DNA from: Acetivibrio thermocellus ATCC 27405
GTDB taxonomy: Bacteria > Bacillota > Clostridia > Acetivibrionales > Acetivibrionaceae
NCBI RefSeq assembly: GCF_000015865.1
Contig: NC_009012.1
Span: forward strand, 3,713,081 to 3,777,080
DNA: 64,000 bases
Direction of reading: 5' to 3'
The notes below the pieces were generated by a model. The model saw only the letters and a program-made list of their open reading frames with translations, did no database searches and was not told where the DNA came from. Made by a program: the position numbers and the translations under genes. This document shows, in pieces, positions 25,305-33,747 of this stretch. Every line of letters starts with the position of its first letter. Position 1 is the stretch's first letter.

Positions 25305-26939
25305 TTGTTTGCCGTTATGGTAGTCGATGATGATCCTAAGATACGGGAATGGTTTGAAGTTGAAATAGAATGGGGAAAGATGGGATTTGATTTTATCTGT
25401 TCAGCCAAGGATGGAATTGACGCGCTCAACAAATTGAATCAGCATAATAAGTTGGATCTTGTAATTTCTGATATAGATATACCTAAAATGAATGGCATAG
25501 AATTGCTTAATTCCATAAAAGAATACAATCTTTCTTCGATGATTGTCTTGTTAAGTGATGAGAACAACATGGCCCATGTCAAGCAGGGGTTGCTTCTGGG
25601 AGCATTTGATTACATATTGAAACCTTTGGATAAGGATAAAGTAATTGATGTTCTCAAAAAAGCCCATGATTCTCTTATGGATAAAAAAATGGAGGAAGAA
25701 AGAAATAAAAACCTGAAGAAGAAGCTGGAGCTGAATCTTTCTCTTTCCAGAGATAAAATTTTACAAGATTTGTTAAGGGGAAAGGAATTTCCTTTTCAGG
25801 AGCTTGACTATATTCAGAACGAATATAATATCAGTCTTCAAAAAGGAATGGTACAGGTCGGCATTATAGAAATCGGAAACTTTGATGCCGATTCCAGAGA
25901 GCTTATTAAAAGCGGAAGATTTGACAGCCTGGTGGAGGAAGTCGGAAAAATTATTTCAAATACTTTGTCGGAATTTCCGGAGTTAAACTGCAACATGGTG
26001 GAAATGGATATCGGGCTTATCAGCGTTATCCTTCAGCCGGTGGGTCAAAAGGAGCTTCAGGACTTTGAAGATATGACCGCGGACTTTTTCGAAAAAGTGC
26101 TCAAAGGAATAAAGCAGGATGCCAACATGCGTGCAACCATCGGTATTGGCGGAGCGTATTCGAGCCTGAGAGACATAAGCCAAAGTTACATGGGGGCAAA
26201 AGCGGCTCTGCGCCACAAGTTCATTTTGGGCGGCAACAGAGTTATTCATATAAAGACTGATTATAATGAAAAGCAAAACCTTCTGTACCCCGCCGAAAGG
26301 GAAAAAATGCTAGTGGAATCCATAATGTCCGGGGATGACAATGCTTTAAAACTTGCCGAGAATATGTTTGACGACATTGCGATAGGTACGGGGGACAATC
26401 TTAAAAGGATAGCTTTTGCTGCCAATCAGCTGGTCTTTAACATATCGAACTTTATCGACATGCAGTATGATTTTATTAATAAACTGTATGACTTCAGAAA
26501 GTTTAACAATATGGATTTTTCCAAATTTTCATCAAAGGATGAAATAAAGGAGTTTTTCCTGTCTTTTGTCACAGAGCTTTTGAATGTGGTGAAAGAATAT
26601 AAACCGGCTCAGAACAACACTCTTATAAAGAAGGCGTGTGAGTATGTTTTAAATCATATTGACCAGGAAATAACTCTTATGACAATAGCCGATTATTTAA
26701 ATATCAGCAAAAACTATTTCTGCTCTTTGTTTAAGCAGGAGACGGGATATAACTTTTTGGAATATGTCACCAAAGTAAAAATGGAATGGGCGAAAAAACT
26801 CCTGAGGGAAGGAAATTATAAAACCTACGAAGTAAGCGAAATGCTTGGCTACAGAGAGGCAAGCTATTTTAGCAGACTCTTTAGGAAATATACGAAGCTA
26901 AGTCCTGCAGAGTACAAGAAAAATTTTGAAAATCAGTAA
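25305..26939 (+). CDS. Orphan AraC-type response regulator (YesN-like)
   Basis: The 544-residue regulator has an N-terminal receiver domain with the acidic pair VVDDDP and the phosphorylation Asp in LVISDIDIPKMNG. LSDENN and LKPLDKD supply the conserved Ser/Thr and Lys. A middle section of about 300 residues follows, beginning with a coiled coil. The protein ends in an AraC double helix-turn-helix (from about residue 440; MTIADYLNISKNYFCSLFKQ, then EVSEMLGYREASYFSRLFRKY). YesN-type regulators usually pair with a YesM kinase and often control sugar uptake. No kinase or sugar transporter is adjacent. The start is TTG 25305, with AAAGGAGG upstream. Confidence 0.9.
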   Translation: MFAVMVVDDDPKIREWFEVEIEWGKMGFDFICSAKDGIDALNKLNQHNKLDLVISDIDIPKMNGIELLNSIKEYNLSSMIVLLSDENNMAHVKQGLLLGAFDYILKPLDKDKVIDVLKKAHDSLMDKKMEEERNKNLKKKLELNLSLSRDKILQDLLRGKEFPFQELDYIQNEYNISLQKGMVQVGIIEIGNFDADSRELIKSGRFDSLVEEVGKIISNTLSEFPELNCNMVEMDIGLISVILQPVGQKELQDFEDMTADFFEKVLKGIKQDANMRATIGIGGAYSSLRDISQSYMGAKAALRHKFILGGNRVIHIKTDYNEKQNLLYPAEREKMLVESIMSGDDNALKLAENMFDDIAIGTGDNLKRIAFAANQLVFNISNFIDMQYDFINKLYDFRKFNNMDFSKFSSKDEIKEFFLSFVTELLNVVKEYKPAQNNTLIKKACEYVLNHIDQEITLMTIADYLNISKNYFCSLFKQETGYNFLEYVTKVKMEWAKKLLREGNYKTYEVSEMLGYREASYFSRLFRKYTKLSPAEYKKNFENQ

Positions 26940-27015
26940 GTTTATAAAAATACCTGCAATGTATCTTGCGAAAGGCTTTTCAGTCACACCAACAGCTGGA
27001 ATACGGTAATGAGGC

Positions 27016-27044
27016 TTGTGAACCACGGCGATTTACTATATAAT
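27016..27044 (+). promoter_or_regulatory. Probable promoter of the PpiC foldase gene
   Basis: TTGTGA (27016-27021), 17 bp and TATAAT (27039-27044) form a promoter 86 bp upstream of the chosen start codon. Confidence 0.55.
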
Positions 27045-27129
27045 TTTATACAGAAAATAATTTTATGCAAAAAGGTGCAAATAGTTTTTGCTGTGGGTCA
27101 TAAGGATAATATTGCAGGAAGGTTTGGTG

Positions 27130-28236
27130 ATGATGGAAAACAATGCCGGTATAAGTAAAAAGCCTGTCGTTAAGGTGCACGTCATCTTGCTGGTGGCAGG
27201 AATACTTGTTCTGTCTGCCGTATTGGCAATTTTGGTTGCATATCAGGCAGGACTTATATATGGAGACTTTTCAGAACTTGCCAGGGTAAACGGTGAGCCT
27301 GTCTATGTCAAAGAATATAAAATGAAGCTTTTAAGCAATACCACCGAAGTAATCAATTATTTCAGTCAAAGTTACGCAGTTGAAACCAAAGAAAATTTCC
27401 GCACCGACAGCTACAGTGGCGAAGCGCCGGTTGAAATGGCAAGAAAAAAGGCATTGGACGACATTGTGGAAGTAAAGGTTCAACAGATACTTGCAAAGGA
27501 AAAGGGAATTATTGAAAGTACTGATTATAGAGAGTTTTTAAAAGAACTGGAAAATGAAAACCGACAAAGAAAGGATGCACTCAAAAGCAACAAGGTAGTG
27601 TACGGGCCCGACAATTACGGAGAGATTGAGTATTTCAACTATTCTTTTGACAACATGGTTTCAAAGCTTAAGGAGAAGCTGAAGGAAAATGAATTGTCCA
27701 TACCGGAGGAAAAGCTTGAAAGCATGTATAATTTGCTTAAAGACACGAGATTCAAGCTTCCGGATGATATAAAGATTCAGGTTATAAGCATTGGTTTTAC
27801 CGATGAAAAGGGTATTATTAATGATGACCTGAAGAGTAAGGCAAGGGTTAAGATTGAAGAGGCAAAAAAGAGGATTGACAACGGAGAGCCTTTTGAAGAA
27901 GTGGCACTGGATTATAATCCGAAAAGCGGAGTTTTGGAGTACGTCTTTACAAAAGAGAAGCAGATGGCAAAAGACATTTCGCATCCCGAACTTTTGGATG
28001 AAGCGTTGAAGTTAAAGCCGGGACAGGTGAGTGAAATAATAGAAAGAAGTACGGATTTCGTTTTAATATTGTGCAAGGAGAAAAAAAGTACGGGTTACCT
28101 TCCTTATAAGGACGCACGAAAACAACTTTTGGACGAATTGATAGAAAAGGATTATCAAGAGTATATAGACAAACTTGTTGAACAGGCGGATGTAAAAATA
28201 AATGAAAAATTATATAGGCGGATAAATGTAAATTAA
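27130..28236 (+). CDS. Membrane-anchored peptidyl-prolyl isomerase (PrsA/SurA-like, PpiC domain)
   Basis: The protein has about 368 residues. A basic N-terminus, a single membrane helix near residues 18-40 (VHVILLVAGILVLSAVLAIL) and a SurA-N-like helical region are followed by a PpiC/parvulin rotamase domain. Its visible landmarks are IDNGEPFEEVALDYNPKSG, LLDEALKLKPGQVSEIIE and DFVLILCKEKK. It should sit outside the membrane and help fold exported proteins. The start is ATG 27130 or 27133, both just after AGGAAGG; the upstream frame start at 27088 is less likely. It lacks the lipobox of classic PrsA. Confidence 0.85.
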   Translation: MMENNAGISKKPVVKVHVILLVAGILVLSAVLAILVAYQAGLIYGDFSELARVNGEPVYVKEYKMKLLSNTTEVINYFSQSYAVETKENFRTDSYSGEAPVEMARKKALDDIVEVKVQQILAKEKGIIESTDYREFLKELENENRQRKDALKSNKVVYGPDNYGEIEYFNYSFDNMVSKLKEKLKENELSIPEEKLESMYNLLKDTRFKLPDDIKIQVISIGFTDEKGIINDDLKSKARVKIEEAKKRIDNGEPFEEVALDYNPKSGVLEYVFTKEKQMAKDISHPELLDEALKLKPGQVSEIIERSTDFVLILCKEKKSTGYLPYKDARKQLLDELIEKDYQEYIDKLVEQADVKINEKLYRRINVN

Positions 28237-28254
28237 CAGGTGACAATTCTATAC

Positions 28255-28284
28255 GGGGCTAACATTGATTTTAATGTTAGTCCC
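28255..28284 (+). terminator. Hairpin after the PpiC gene
   Basis: GGGGCTAACATT (28255-28266) pairs with AATGTTAGTCCC (28273-28284) over a 6-nt loop. It lies 18 bp after the stop. The following bases (TTAAAAATT) are not a T-run, so this is either a weak terminator or a 3'-end stabiliser. Confidence 0.5.
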
Positions 28285-28415
28285 TTAAAAATTGATAATG
28301 AGAATATTTTATTAAAAATGTTAAAGGATTACCAGTTGCGATATAGAATATATTATATATTGCTGTATATAACGTCTATATTGCATTTCCTGTACCGTTA
28401 AATAATTCAATATTT

Positions 28416-28445
28416 TTGACGAAAAAACAATATGGACTCTAAAAT
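28416..28445 (+). promoter_or_regulatory. Promoter of the glgC-glgD operon
   Basis: TTGACG (28416-28421), 18 bp and TAAAAT (28440-28445), 30 bp before the glgC start codon, which has GAGGTGGGG as ribosome site. Confidence 0.65.
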
Positions 28446-28474
28446 TACTTTAAACAATCGAGGTGGGGAATTTA

Positions 28475-29755
28475 ATGCATAAAAAGGAGATTATTGCCTT
28501 GCTGCTTGCCGGCGGTCAGGGCAGTAGACTGGGTGTACTGACAAAAAACATTGCAAAGCCTGCAGTTTTGTATGGAGGTAAGTACAGGATAATCGATTTC
28601 TCTCTCAGCAACTGTGTTAATTCCGATATTGATACGGTAGGAGTGCTGACCCAATACCAACCCCTTGAGCTTAACGCACACATAGGAATCGGAAAGCCGT
28701 GGGATATGGACAGGATAAACGGAGGAGTTACAATATTGTCGCCGTATCTTAAGGCGGAAATAGGTGAGTGGTATAAGGGAACGGCAAATGCAGTTTTTCA
28801 GAATATCCATTATGTTGACAAGTATTCTCCTAAATATGTAATAATCCTCTCGGGAGACCATGTTTACAAGATGAACTATTCCCAAATGCTCGATTTCCAT
28901 AAAGAGAACAATGCTGATGCAACCATATCGGTAATAAATGTTCCATGGGAAGAGGCAAGCAGATATGGAATTATGAATACTTATGAAAACGGAAAAATAT
29001 ATGAGTTTGAAGAAAAACCGCAAAATCCGAAAAGTAATCTTGCTTCCATGGGAGTTTACATATTTAATTGGGAGGTTTTAAAAGAGTACCTTATAAGAGA
29101 TGATCAGAACGAAGAATCAGCCCATGACTTCGGTAAAAATATCATCCCGATGATGCTTAAAGAAGGCAGAAGCATGTGGGCATACAAATTCAACGGATAT
29201 TGGAGGGATGTCGGTACCATACAAGCTTACTGGGAGTCGAACATGGATCTTATAAGCAGGGTTCCCGAATTCAACCTTTTTGATCCCGCATGGAAGATTT
29301 ATACTCCGAATCCGGTCAAACCGGCTCACTATATAGGCCCCACCGGAAGTGTAAAAAAGTCCATTGTCGCTGAAGGCTGCATGATATACGGCAGTGTCAG
29401 GAATTCTGTTTTGTTCCCCGGTGTTTATGTAAGTGAGGGAGCAGAAATTGTTGACTCTATAGTAATGAGCGACAGTGTTATTGGTGAGAATACCCAGATC
29501 TACAAATGTATTATCGGTGAAGAAGTAAAGGTTGGGAAAAATGTGAGAATGGGAATCGGCGAAAACATACCCAATGAACTTAAACCCCATTTGTATGATT
29601 CCGGCATAACGGTGGTCGGGGAAAAGGCTGTTGTACCTGACGGATGTCAGATAGGAAAAAATGTTGTTATAGATCCGTACATAACCGCGGAAGAATTTCC
29701 CTCGCTTAATATCGAGTCTGCAAAAAGTGTTTTAAAGGGAGGAGAAACCGAATGA
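28475..29755 (+). CDS. glgC: Glucose-1-phosphate adenylyltransferase GlgC
   Basis: The 426-residue enzyme makes ADP-glucose for glycogen. The N-terminal nucleotidyltransferase domain has [20 protein letters not shown], then the substrate loop [20 protein letters not shown] and [12 protein letters not shown] left-handed beta-helix domain ([20 protein letters not shown] and following hexapeptide-like repeats) completes it. The length is typical. I chose ATG 28475; the frame opens 12 bases earlier at GTG 28463 inside the ribosome site. It overlaps glgD by 4 bp (ATGA), so the two subunits are translationally coupled. Confidence 0.95.
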   Translation: MHKKEIIALLLAGGQGSRLGVLTKNIAKPAVLYGGKYRIIDFSLSNCVNSDIDTVGVLTQYQPLELNAHIGIGKPWDMDRINGGVTILSPYLKAEIGEWYKGTANAVFQNIHYVDKYSPKYVIILSGDHVYKMNYSQMLDFHKENNADATISVINVPWEEASRYGIMNTYENGKIYEFEEKPQNPKSNLASMGVYIFNWEVLKEYLIRDDQNEESAHDFGKNIIPMMLKEGRSMWAYKFNGYWRDVGTIQAYWESNMDLISRVPEFNLFDPAWKIYTPNPVKPAHYIGPTGSVKKSIVAEGCMIYGSVRNSVLFPGVYVSEGAEIVDSIVMSDSVIGENTQIYKCIIGEEVKVGKNVRMGIGENIPNELKPHLYDSGITVVGEKAVVPDGCQIGKNVVIDPYITAEEFPSLNIESAKSVLKGGETE

Positions 29756-30873
29756 AAAGCACAATGGGTATAATACTTACCGGTGGAAAAAACGACAGGC
29801 TCAAAGAACTGGCAGAGATGCGATCCAGTACTGCCGTGCCGATAGGAGGAAAATACAGAGTCATAGATTTTGTACTGTCGAATATGGTAAACTCCGGCAT
29901 AAAAAATATTGGCGTGCTTACCCAGTACAGTTTCAGATCGCTTATGGACCATTTGGGTTCAGGAAAAGAATGGGATTTGGACAGGAGAAATGAAGGTCTC
30001 TTTATATTCCCTCCTTATCTTGCAGGAGAACATTCAGGCTGGTACCAGGGAAGTGCCGATGCCATGTACCATAACATAACCTTTTTAAAGAGAAGTTATG
30101 AAGAATATGTTCTGGTTGCTCAGGGAAACTGTGTTTATAAGATGCTTTTTGACGACATGCTGGACTACCATATAAAGAAAAATGCCGATATTACCATAGC
30201 ATACAGGGATATGAGCGATTTTCCGCGGGAAGAGCTTTCATTCATGGGCGTAATGACTATGGATGAAAACAGAAGAGTGGTTGATTTTAAGGAGAAACAC
30301 AAAAACCCTGAGTCAACCATTTGCTCAATGGGAATATACATATTGAAAAGGGAGCTTCTGATTGCACTTTTGGAAGAGTGCAATTCCCACGGGAAATATG
30401 ACTTTGTCAAGGACGTTATTATAAACAAGCTCCCAACCCTCAATATTTACGGATACAAGTTTGAAGGATATTGGAGAAATTTAAACAGCATAAATGCTTA
30501 TTACAGGATTAACATGGAGATGCTGAATCCGGAAATAAGATATCAGCTTTTTGAACAGCATGGAAAAGTTTATACAAAGGTAAAAGACGAACCTCCCGCA
30601 AAATATAACGAGGAAGCGGAGGTCAGAAACTCCATAATAGCCGACGGATGCATTATAGAGGGAACGGTTATAAACTCGGTACTTTTCCGCGGAGTCACAA
30701 TAAAAAGAAATGCCGTGGTAAAAGACTGTATAATAATGCAAGATTCAGTAATTGAGGAAGATGTGGATATTGAAAGCCTTATCATAGACAAGAACGTGTA
30801 CTTGTCCAAAGGAATCAGGCTTAAGGGAATGGTCAATTTCCCTATAACAATAGGAAAAAATGCGGTAATATAA
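29752..30873 (+). CDS. glgD: GlgD, regulatory-type ADP-glucose pyrophosphorylase subunit
   Basis: The 373-residue paralogue of GlgC has a weakened active site. The glycine-rich loop is reduced to [18 protein letters not shown], and [10 protein letters not shown] replaces the LSGDHVYKM metal motif, so the Asp used in catalysis is missing. In Firmicutes GlgD partners GlgC and raises its activity. The beta-helix end is shorter than in GlgC. It overlaps glgC by 4 bp and precedes a lipid kinase gene by 31 bp. Confidence 0.92.
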   Translation: MKSTMGIILTGGKNDRLKELAEMRSSTAVPIGGKYRVIDFVLSNMVNSGIKNIGVLTQYSFRSLMDHLGSGKEWDLDRRNEGLFIFPPYLAGEHSGWYQGSADAMYHNITFLKRSYEEYVLVAQGNCVYKMLFDDMLDYHIKKNADITIAYRDMSDFPREELSFMGVMTMDENRRVVDFKEKHKNPESTICSMGIYILKRELLIALLEECNSHGKYDFVKDVIINKLPTLNIYGYKFEGYWRNLNSINAYYRINMEMLNPEIRYQLFEQHGKVYTKVKDEPPAKYNEEAEVRNSIIADGCIIEGTVINSVLFRGVTIKRNAVVKDCIIMQDSVIEEDVDIESLIIDKNVYLSKGIRLKGMVNFPITIGKNAVI

Positions 30874-30904
30874 GTTTTTGCAAGAGATAAAGAAGGTTGA
30901 TATT

Positions 30905-31783
30905 ATGGATAAAGCTTTATTGGTTTACAATCCTTTTTCGGGAGACAGGGGAATAGCAAATAAATTGGATTATATTCTGGAGAGATTTCAGCAAAAAGAT
31001 ATTTTGCTTCAGCCTTACAGGATTATGGAAGGATGCGGTAAGAACATCTCCGACCTTTTGACAGAAGGTTCCTATAAGTTTGTAATATCCTCCGGAGGGG
31101 ACGGTACGCTGAACTTTATCTGTAATATTATTATGAAGAATAACCTCTCTGTGCCCATGGGAATAATTCCTGCAGGAACCTGCAATGATTTTGCTTCGAT
31201 ATTGAATATCCCGACATCGGTTGAAGAGTGCGTGGACATCATTTTAAAAGGCAGGACGGTGGATGTGGACGTAGGGGTTGTGGATGACAGGATTTATTTT
31301 TTGAGCTCTTGCGCCGGAGGTGTTTTTGTGGATGTTTCTTTCAGTACGGACGGCGAGCTTAAAAAGAACCTGGGTGCCCTGGCTTATTATCTGAAGGCGC
31401 TTACCGAAATGGCAAGCATGAAGCCCTTTAGAGTAACCATTGAAACCGAAGAGGAAATTTTTGAAGATGACATACTTCTTTTCTGCATTCTGAACGGCAA
31501 CCAGGCCGGCGGCTTTCACAACCTTATGGACGCGGTTTACGATGACGGGCTTATGGATATTGTCATTATCAAAGACTGCAGAAAAATAGAACTTCCGGCT
31601 ATTTTCTATAAAGTTATAAACAATGAGCTGCAAAACGACAAGAATGTGGTTACCATAAGAACGAACCGGTGTACCATAAAGAGCTCGAAAGAAATAGTAC
31701 TTAGCATTGACGGGGAAAAGGGACCGACCCTGCCGGTCGAGGTAAAATTTATAAACAAGGCATTAAAAGTATTTGCGGCATAG
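30905..31783 (+). CDS. Diacylglycerol-kinase-family lipid kinase (YegS/DgkB-like)
   Basis: This 292-residue protein of the DAGK catalytic family has NPFSGDRGIANKL at the start, the nucleotide motif VISSGGDGTLNFICNII and GIIPAGTCNDFASILNIP. It phosphorylates diacylglycerol or a related lipid at the membrane; the exact substrate is unknown. ATG 30905 has AGAAGG upstream; the frame opens at 30878 without a site. It closes the glg operon by position but has no obvious link to glycogen. Confidence 0.87.
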   Translation: MDKALLVYNPFSGDRGIANKLDYILERFQQKDILLQPYRIMEGCGKNISDLLTEGSYKFVISSGGDGTLNFICNIIMKNNLSVPMGIIPAGTCNDFASILNIPTSVEECVDIILKGRTVDVDVGVVDDRIYFLSSCAGGVFVDVSFSTDGELKKNLGALAYYLKALTEMASMKPFRVTIETEEEIFEDDILLFCILNGNQAGGFHNLMDAVYDDGLMDIVIIKDCRKIELPAIFYKVINNELQNDKNVVTIRTNRCTIKSSKEIVLSIDGEKGPTLPVEVKFINKALKVFAA

Positions 31784-31873
31784 ATTTATGCCTGAAGGAA
31801 TTTGTGGCAGAAATAAGTTTATTACTAAATACAAATAAAAGGAAATAATAATAAATAGAAGGAAATAATAAGT

Positions 31874-31909
31874 AAAAGGCTCAGTGACCAAAATGTCTCT
31901 GAGCCTTTT
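31874..31909. terminator. Bidirectional terminator between the lipid kinase and fabI
   Basis: AAAAGGCTCAG (31874-31884) pairs with CTGAGCCTTTT (31899-31909). The A-run on one side and T-run on the other let it serve both converging genes. Confidence 0.88.
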
Positions 31910-31913
31910 ATGC

Positions 31914-32672
31914 TTATATACCCATAATATTGTAGCCACTGTCAACATGAATTACTTCACCGGTTACTCCGCTGGAAAGATCGCTTAAAAGATACAAAGC
32001 TGTCTTTCCAAGGTCTTCCTGAGTGATGTTTCTCTTTAAAGGTGCTTTTTTGGGAACGGCGTCGAGAATATCGCCAAAATTCTTTACACCTTTGGCGGAA
32101 AGGGTTTTTACAGGTCCTGCCGAAATTGCATTAACCCTGATGTTGGCCTCACCGAGATCTGCGGCAAGATATCTTACACTTGCTTCAAGGGCGGCTTTTG
32201 CCACTCCCATTACATTATATCCTTTGAATACCTTTTCAGAACCCATGTATGTCAAAGTTATGATGCTTCCGCCTTCCGTCATAAGTTCCTTTGCTCCGCG
32301 GCTTACTGCCACGAGAGAATATGCACTGATGTTCATGGCATGGGCAAATCCTTCTCTTGAGGTGTAAATAAAGTCGTTTTGAAGGTCTTCTGTTTTTGCA
32401 TGAGCTATGGAATGAACCAATCCGTGAAGAACACCGTATTTTTCTTTGATGGCGGCAAAGAGGCTGTTTATTTCCTCGTCGGAAGATATGTCGCACTGAA
32501 ATATGGAATCGGCACCGAGCTGCTCCGCTCCTTCTTTTTCTCTTTCACTCTGATATGTAATTATGACATTTGCTCCTTCCTCCTGGACTGCTTTTACAAT
32601 ACCCCAGGCAATGCTCCACTTGTTTCTTACTCCCATGACCAGTATGTTTTTATTGCCAAGCAAGTTTCCCAT
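31914..32672 (-). CDS. fabI: Enoyl-ACP reductase FabI
   Basis: The 252-residue short-chain dehydrogenase catalyses the last step of fatty-acid elongation with NAD(P)H. Family marks are the N-terminal NILVMGVRNKWSIAWGIVKA, the SIAHA segment in VHSIAHAKTEDLQ, the catalytic Tyr-x6-Lys pair in YNVMGVAKAALE, and ISAGPVKTLSAKG near the end. The start ATG at 32672 has AAAGGAGTT upstream. It stands alone, converging on the glg/lipid-kinase operon. FabI is the triclosan target. Confidence 0.94.
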   Translation of the reverse strand: MGNLLGNKNILVMGVRNKWSIAWGIVKAVQEEGANVIITYQSEREKEGAEQLGADSIFQCDISSDEEINSLFAAIKEKYGVLHGLVHSIAHAKTEDLQNDFIYTSREGFAHAMNISAYSLVAVSRGAKELMTEGGSIITLTYMGSEKVFKGYNVMGVAKAALEASVRYLAADLGEANIRVNAISAGPVKTLSAKGVKNFGDILDAVPKKAPLKRNITQEDLGKTALYLLSDLSSGVTGEVIHVDSGYNIMGI

Positions 32673-33075
32673 CCAAATACAACTCCTTTGTCAAATTTAT
32701 TCTTCACTACAAGTTTATTTTTCACCTTAAAGTTATATTTCCAAAGATAAATTACCTTTTTGGTTATTTAACTCCATATTACTTTATCAAAATTTACACC
32801 TGTTGTAAAGAGTGGTGGAAATATGTGCCGGTTGCTCTGATAAATACGGTAAATTATTAATAAAAATTTCATAAATTTTTAACAAAAGTTTAATTAATTT
32901 TATATATTATTTAATTGACTTTAAGTTTTCAATAAATTACAATTACTGGTAACACTTTAATTTACTTAAAAACATATATTTGGATGCTCTGTAAAGGGGG
33001 GCGAGGGACATCTCTGATGCAAAAAAACAGAAAGAACCGATAATTAGTATTACAAATCTGAGTAAAATCAATAAA
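32673..33075. other. Divergent intergenic region between fabI and the MacB-like operon
   Basis: This is very AT-rich and holds no accepted gene. Its right end contains GGGGGGCGAGG (from about 32997) and the ATG at 33017 discussed under the ABC ATPase. A clear sigma-A promoter for either direction was not found by eye. Confidence 0.45.
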
Positions 33076-33747
33076 GTGGGTTCGGAAAAAGTAGTGGCTC
33101 TCCAGGACATTAACATGGAAATTTACAAAGGTGAATTTTGTTGCTTTTTGGGTACTTCCGGCTCGGGAAAATCAACGCTTTTGAATGTGCTTGCCGGACT
33201 TGAAAAGCCAACCAGGGGAAGTATAAAAATCAAAAATGTAAATATTGAAAAGCTTAATGAAAAAAAACTTGCGGCATTTCGACAGGATAATGTTGGCTTT
33301 GTATTTCAGGCATACAATCTTGTCAGTCATCTGGACGCTGTTGAAAATGTCAGCCTTCCTCTCATGTTCAAAGGCGTACCCAAAAAGGAAAGGACGAAAA
33401 GAGCTGTTGAGCTTTTGAAAGCAGTGGGGCTTTCCAAACATCTCAGACACAAGCCCACCCAGATGAGCGGAGGTCAACAGCAAAGAGTCGGCATAGCAAG
33501 AGCCTTTGTTACAAATCCCGAAATTGTATTTGCCGATGAGCCTACAGGAAATCTGGATTCAAAGACATCCATGGAGGTTCTGGAGCTTATGGCGGGTTTG
33601 GCAATGAAAAACCGCCAGACTTTGATTATGGTTACCCATGACCTTAATATTGCAAAACGGGCTGACAGAATAATTTACATATTGGACGGAAGAATTGAAG
33701 GAATAGAAGAAAATCAGTATGCGGGGGTTACGTATGAGCAAAATTAA
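33076..33747 (+). CDS. ABC transporter ATPase, MacB/LolD type; true 5' end uncertain
   Basis: The frame from GTG 33076 gives 223 residues with Walker A GTSGSGKSTLLNVLAG, Q-loop VGFVFQAYNLVSHL, signature MSGGQQQRVGIARAF and Walker B EIVFADEPTGNLDSKT, all of the MacB/LolD subfamily. The usual N-terminal strand, however, is encoded upstream in the same frame (IISITNLSKINK) back to a stop before 33000, with no ATG, GTG or TTG. A well-placed ATG at 33017 with GAGGG upstream is one base out of frame, across A7 at 33021-33027. An eighth A would give a full-length protein. It forms an operon with the two genes that follow. Confidence 0.85.
   Translation: MGSEKVVALQDINMEIYKGEFCCFLGTSGSGKSTLLNVLAGLEKPTRGSIKIKNVNIEKLNEKKLAAFRQDNVGFVFQAYNLVSHLDAVENVSLPLMFKGVPKKERTKRAVELLKAVGLSKHLRHKPTQMSGGQQQRVGIARAFVTNPEIVFADEPTGNLDSKTSMEVLELMAGLAMKNRQTLIMVTHDLNIAKRADRIIYILDGRIEGIEENQYAGVTYEQN

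Noticed and set aside
25142-25330. 62-codon frame before the response regulator
   Set aside because: It starts inside the direct repeat and runs into the regulator in another frame; the leader is better explained as untranslated.
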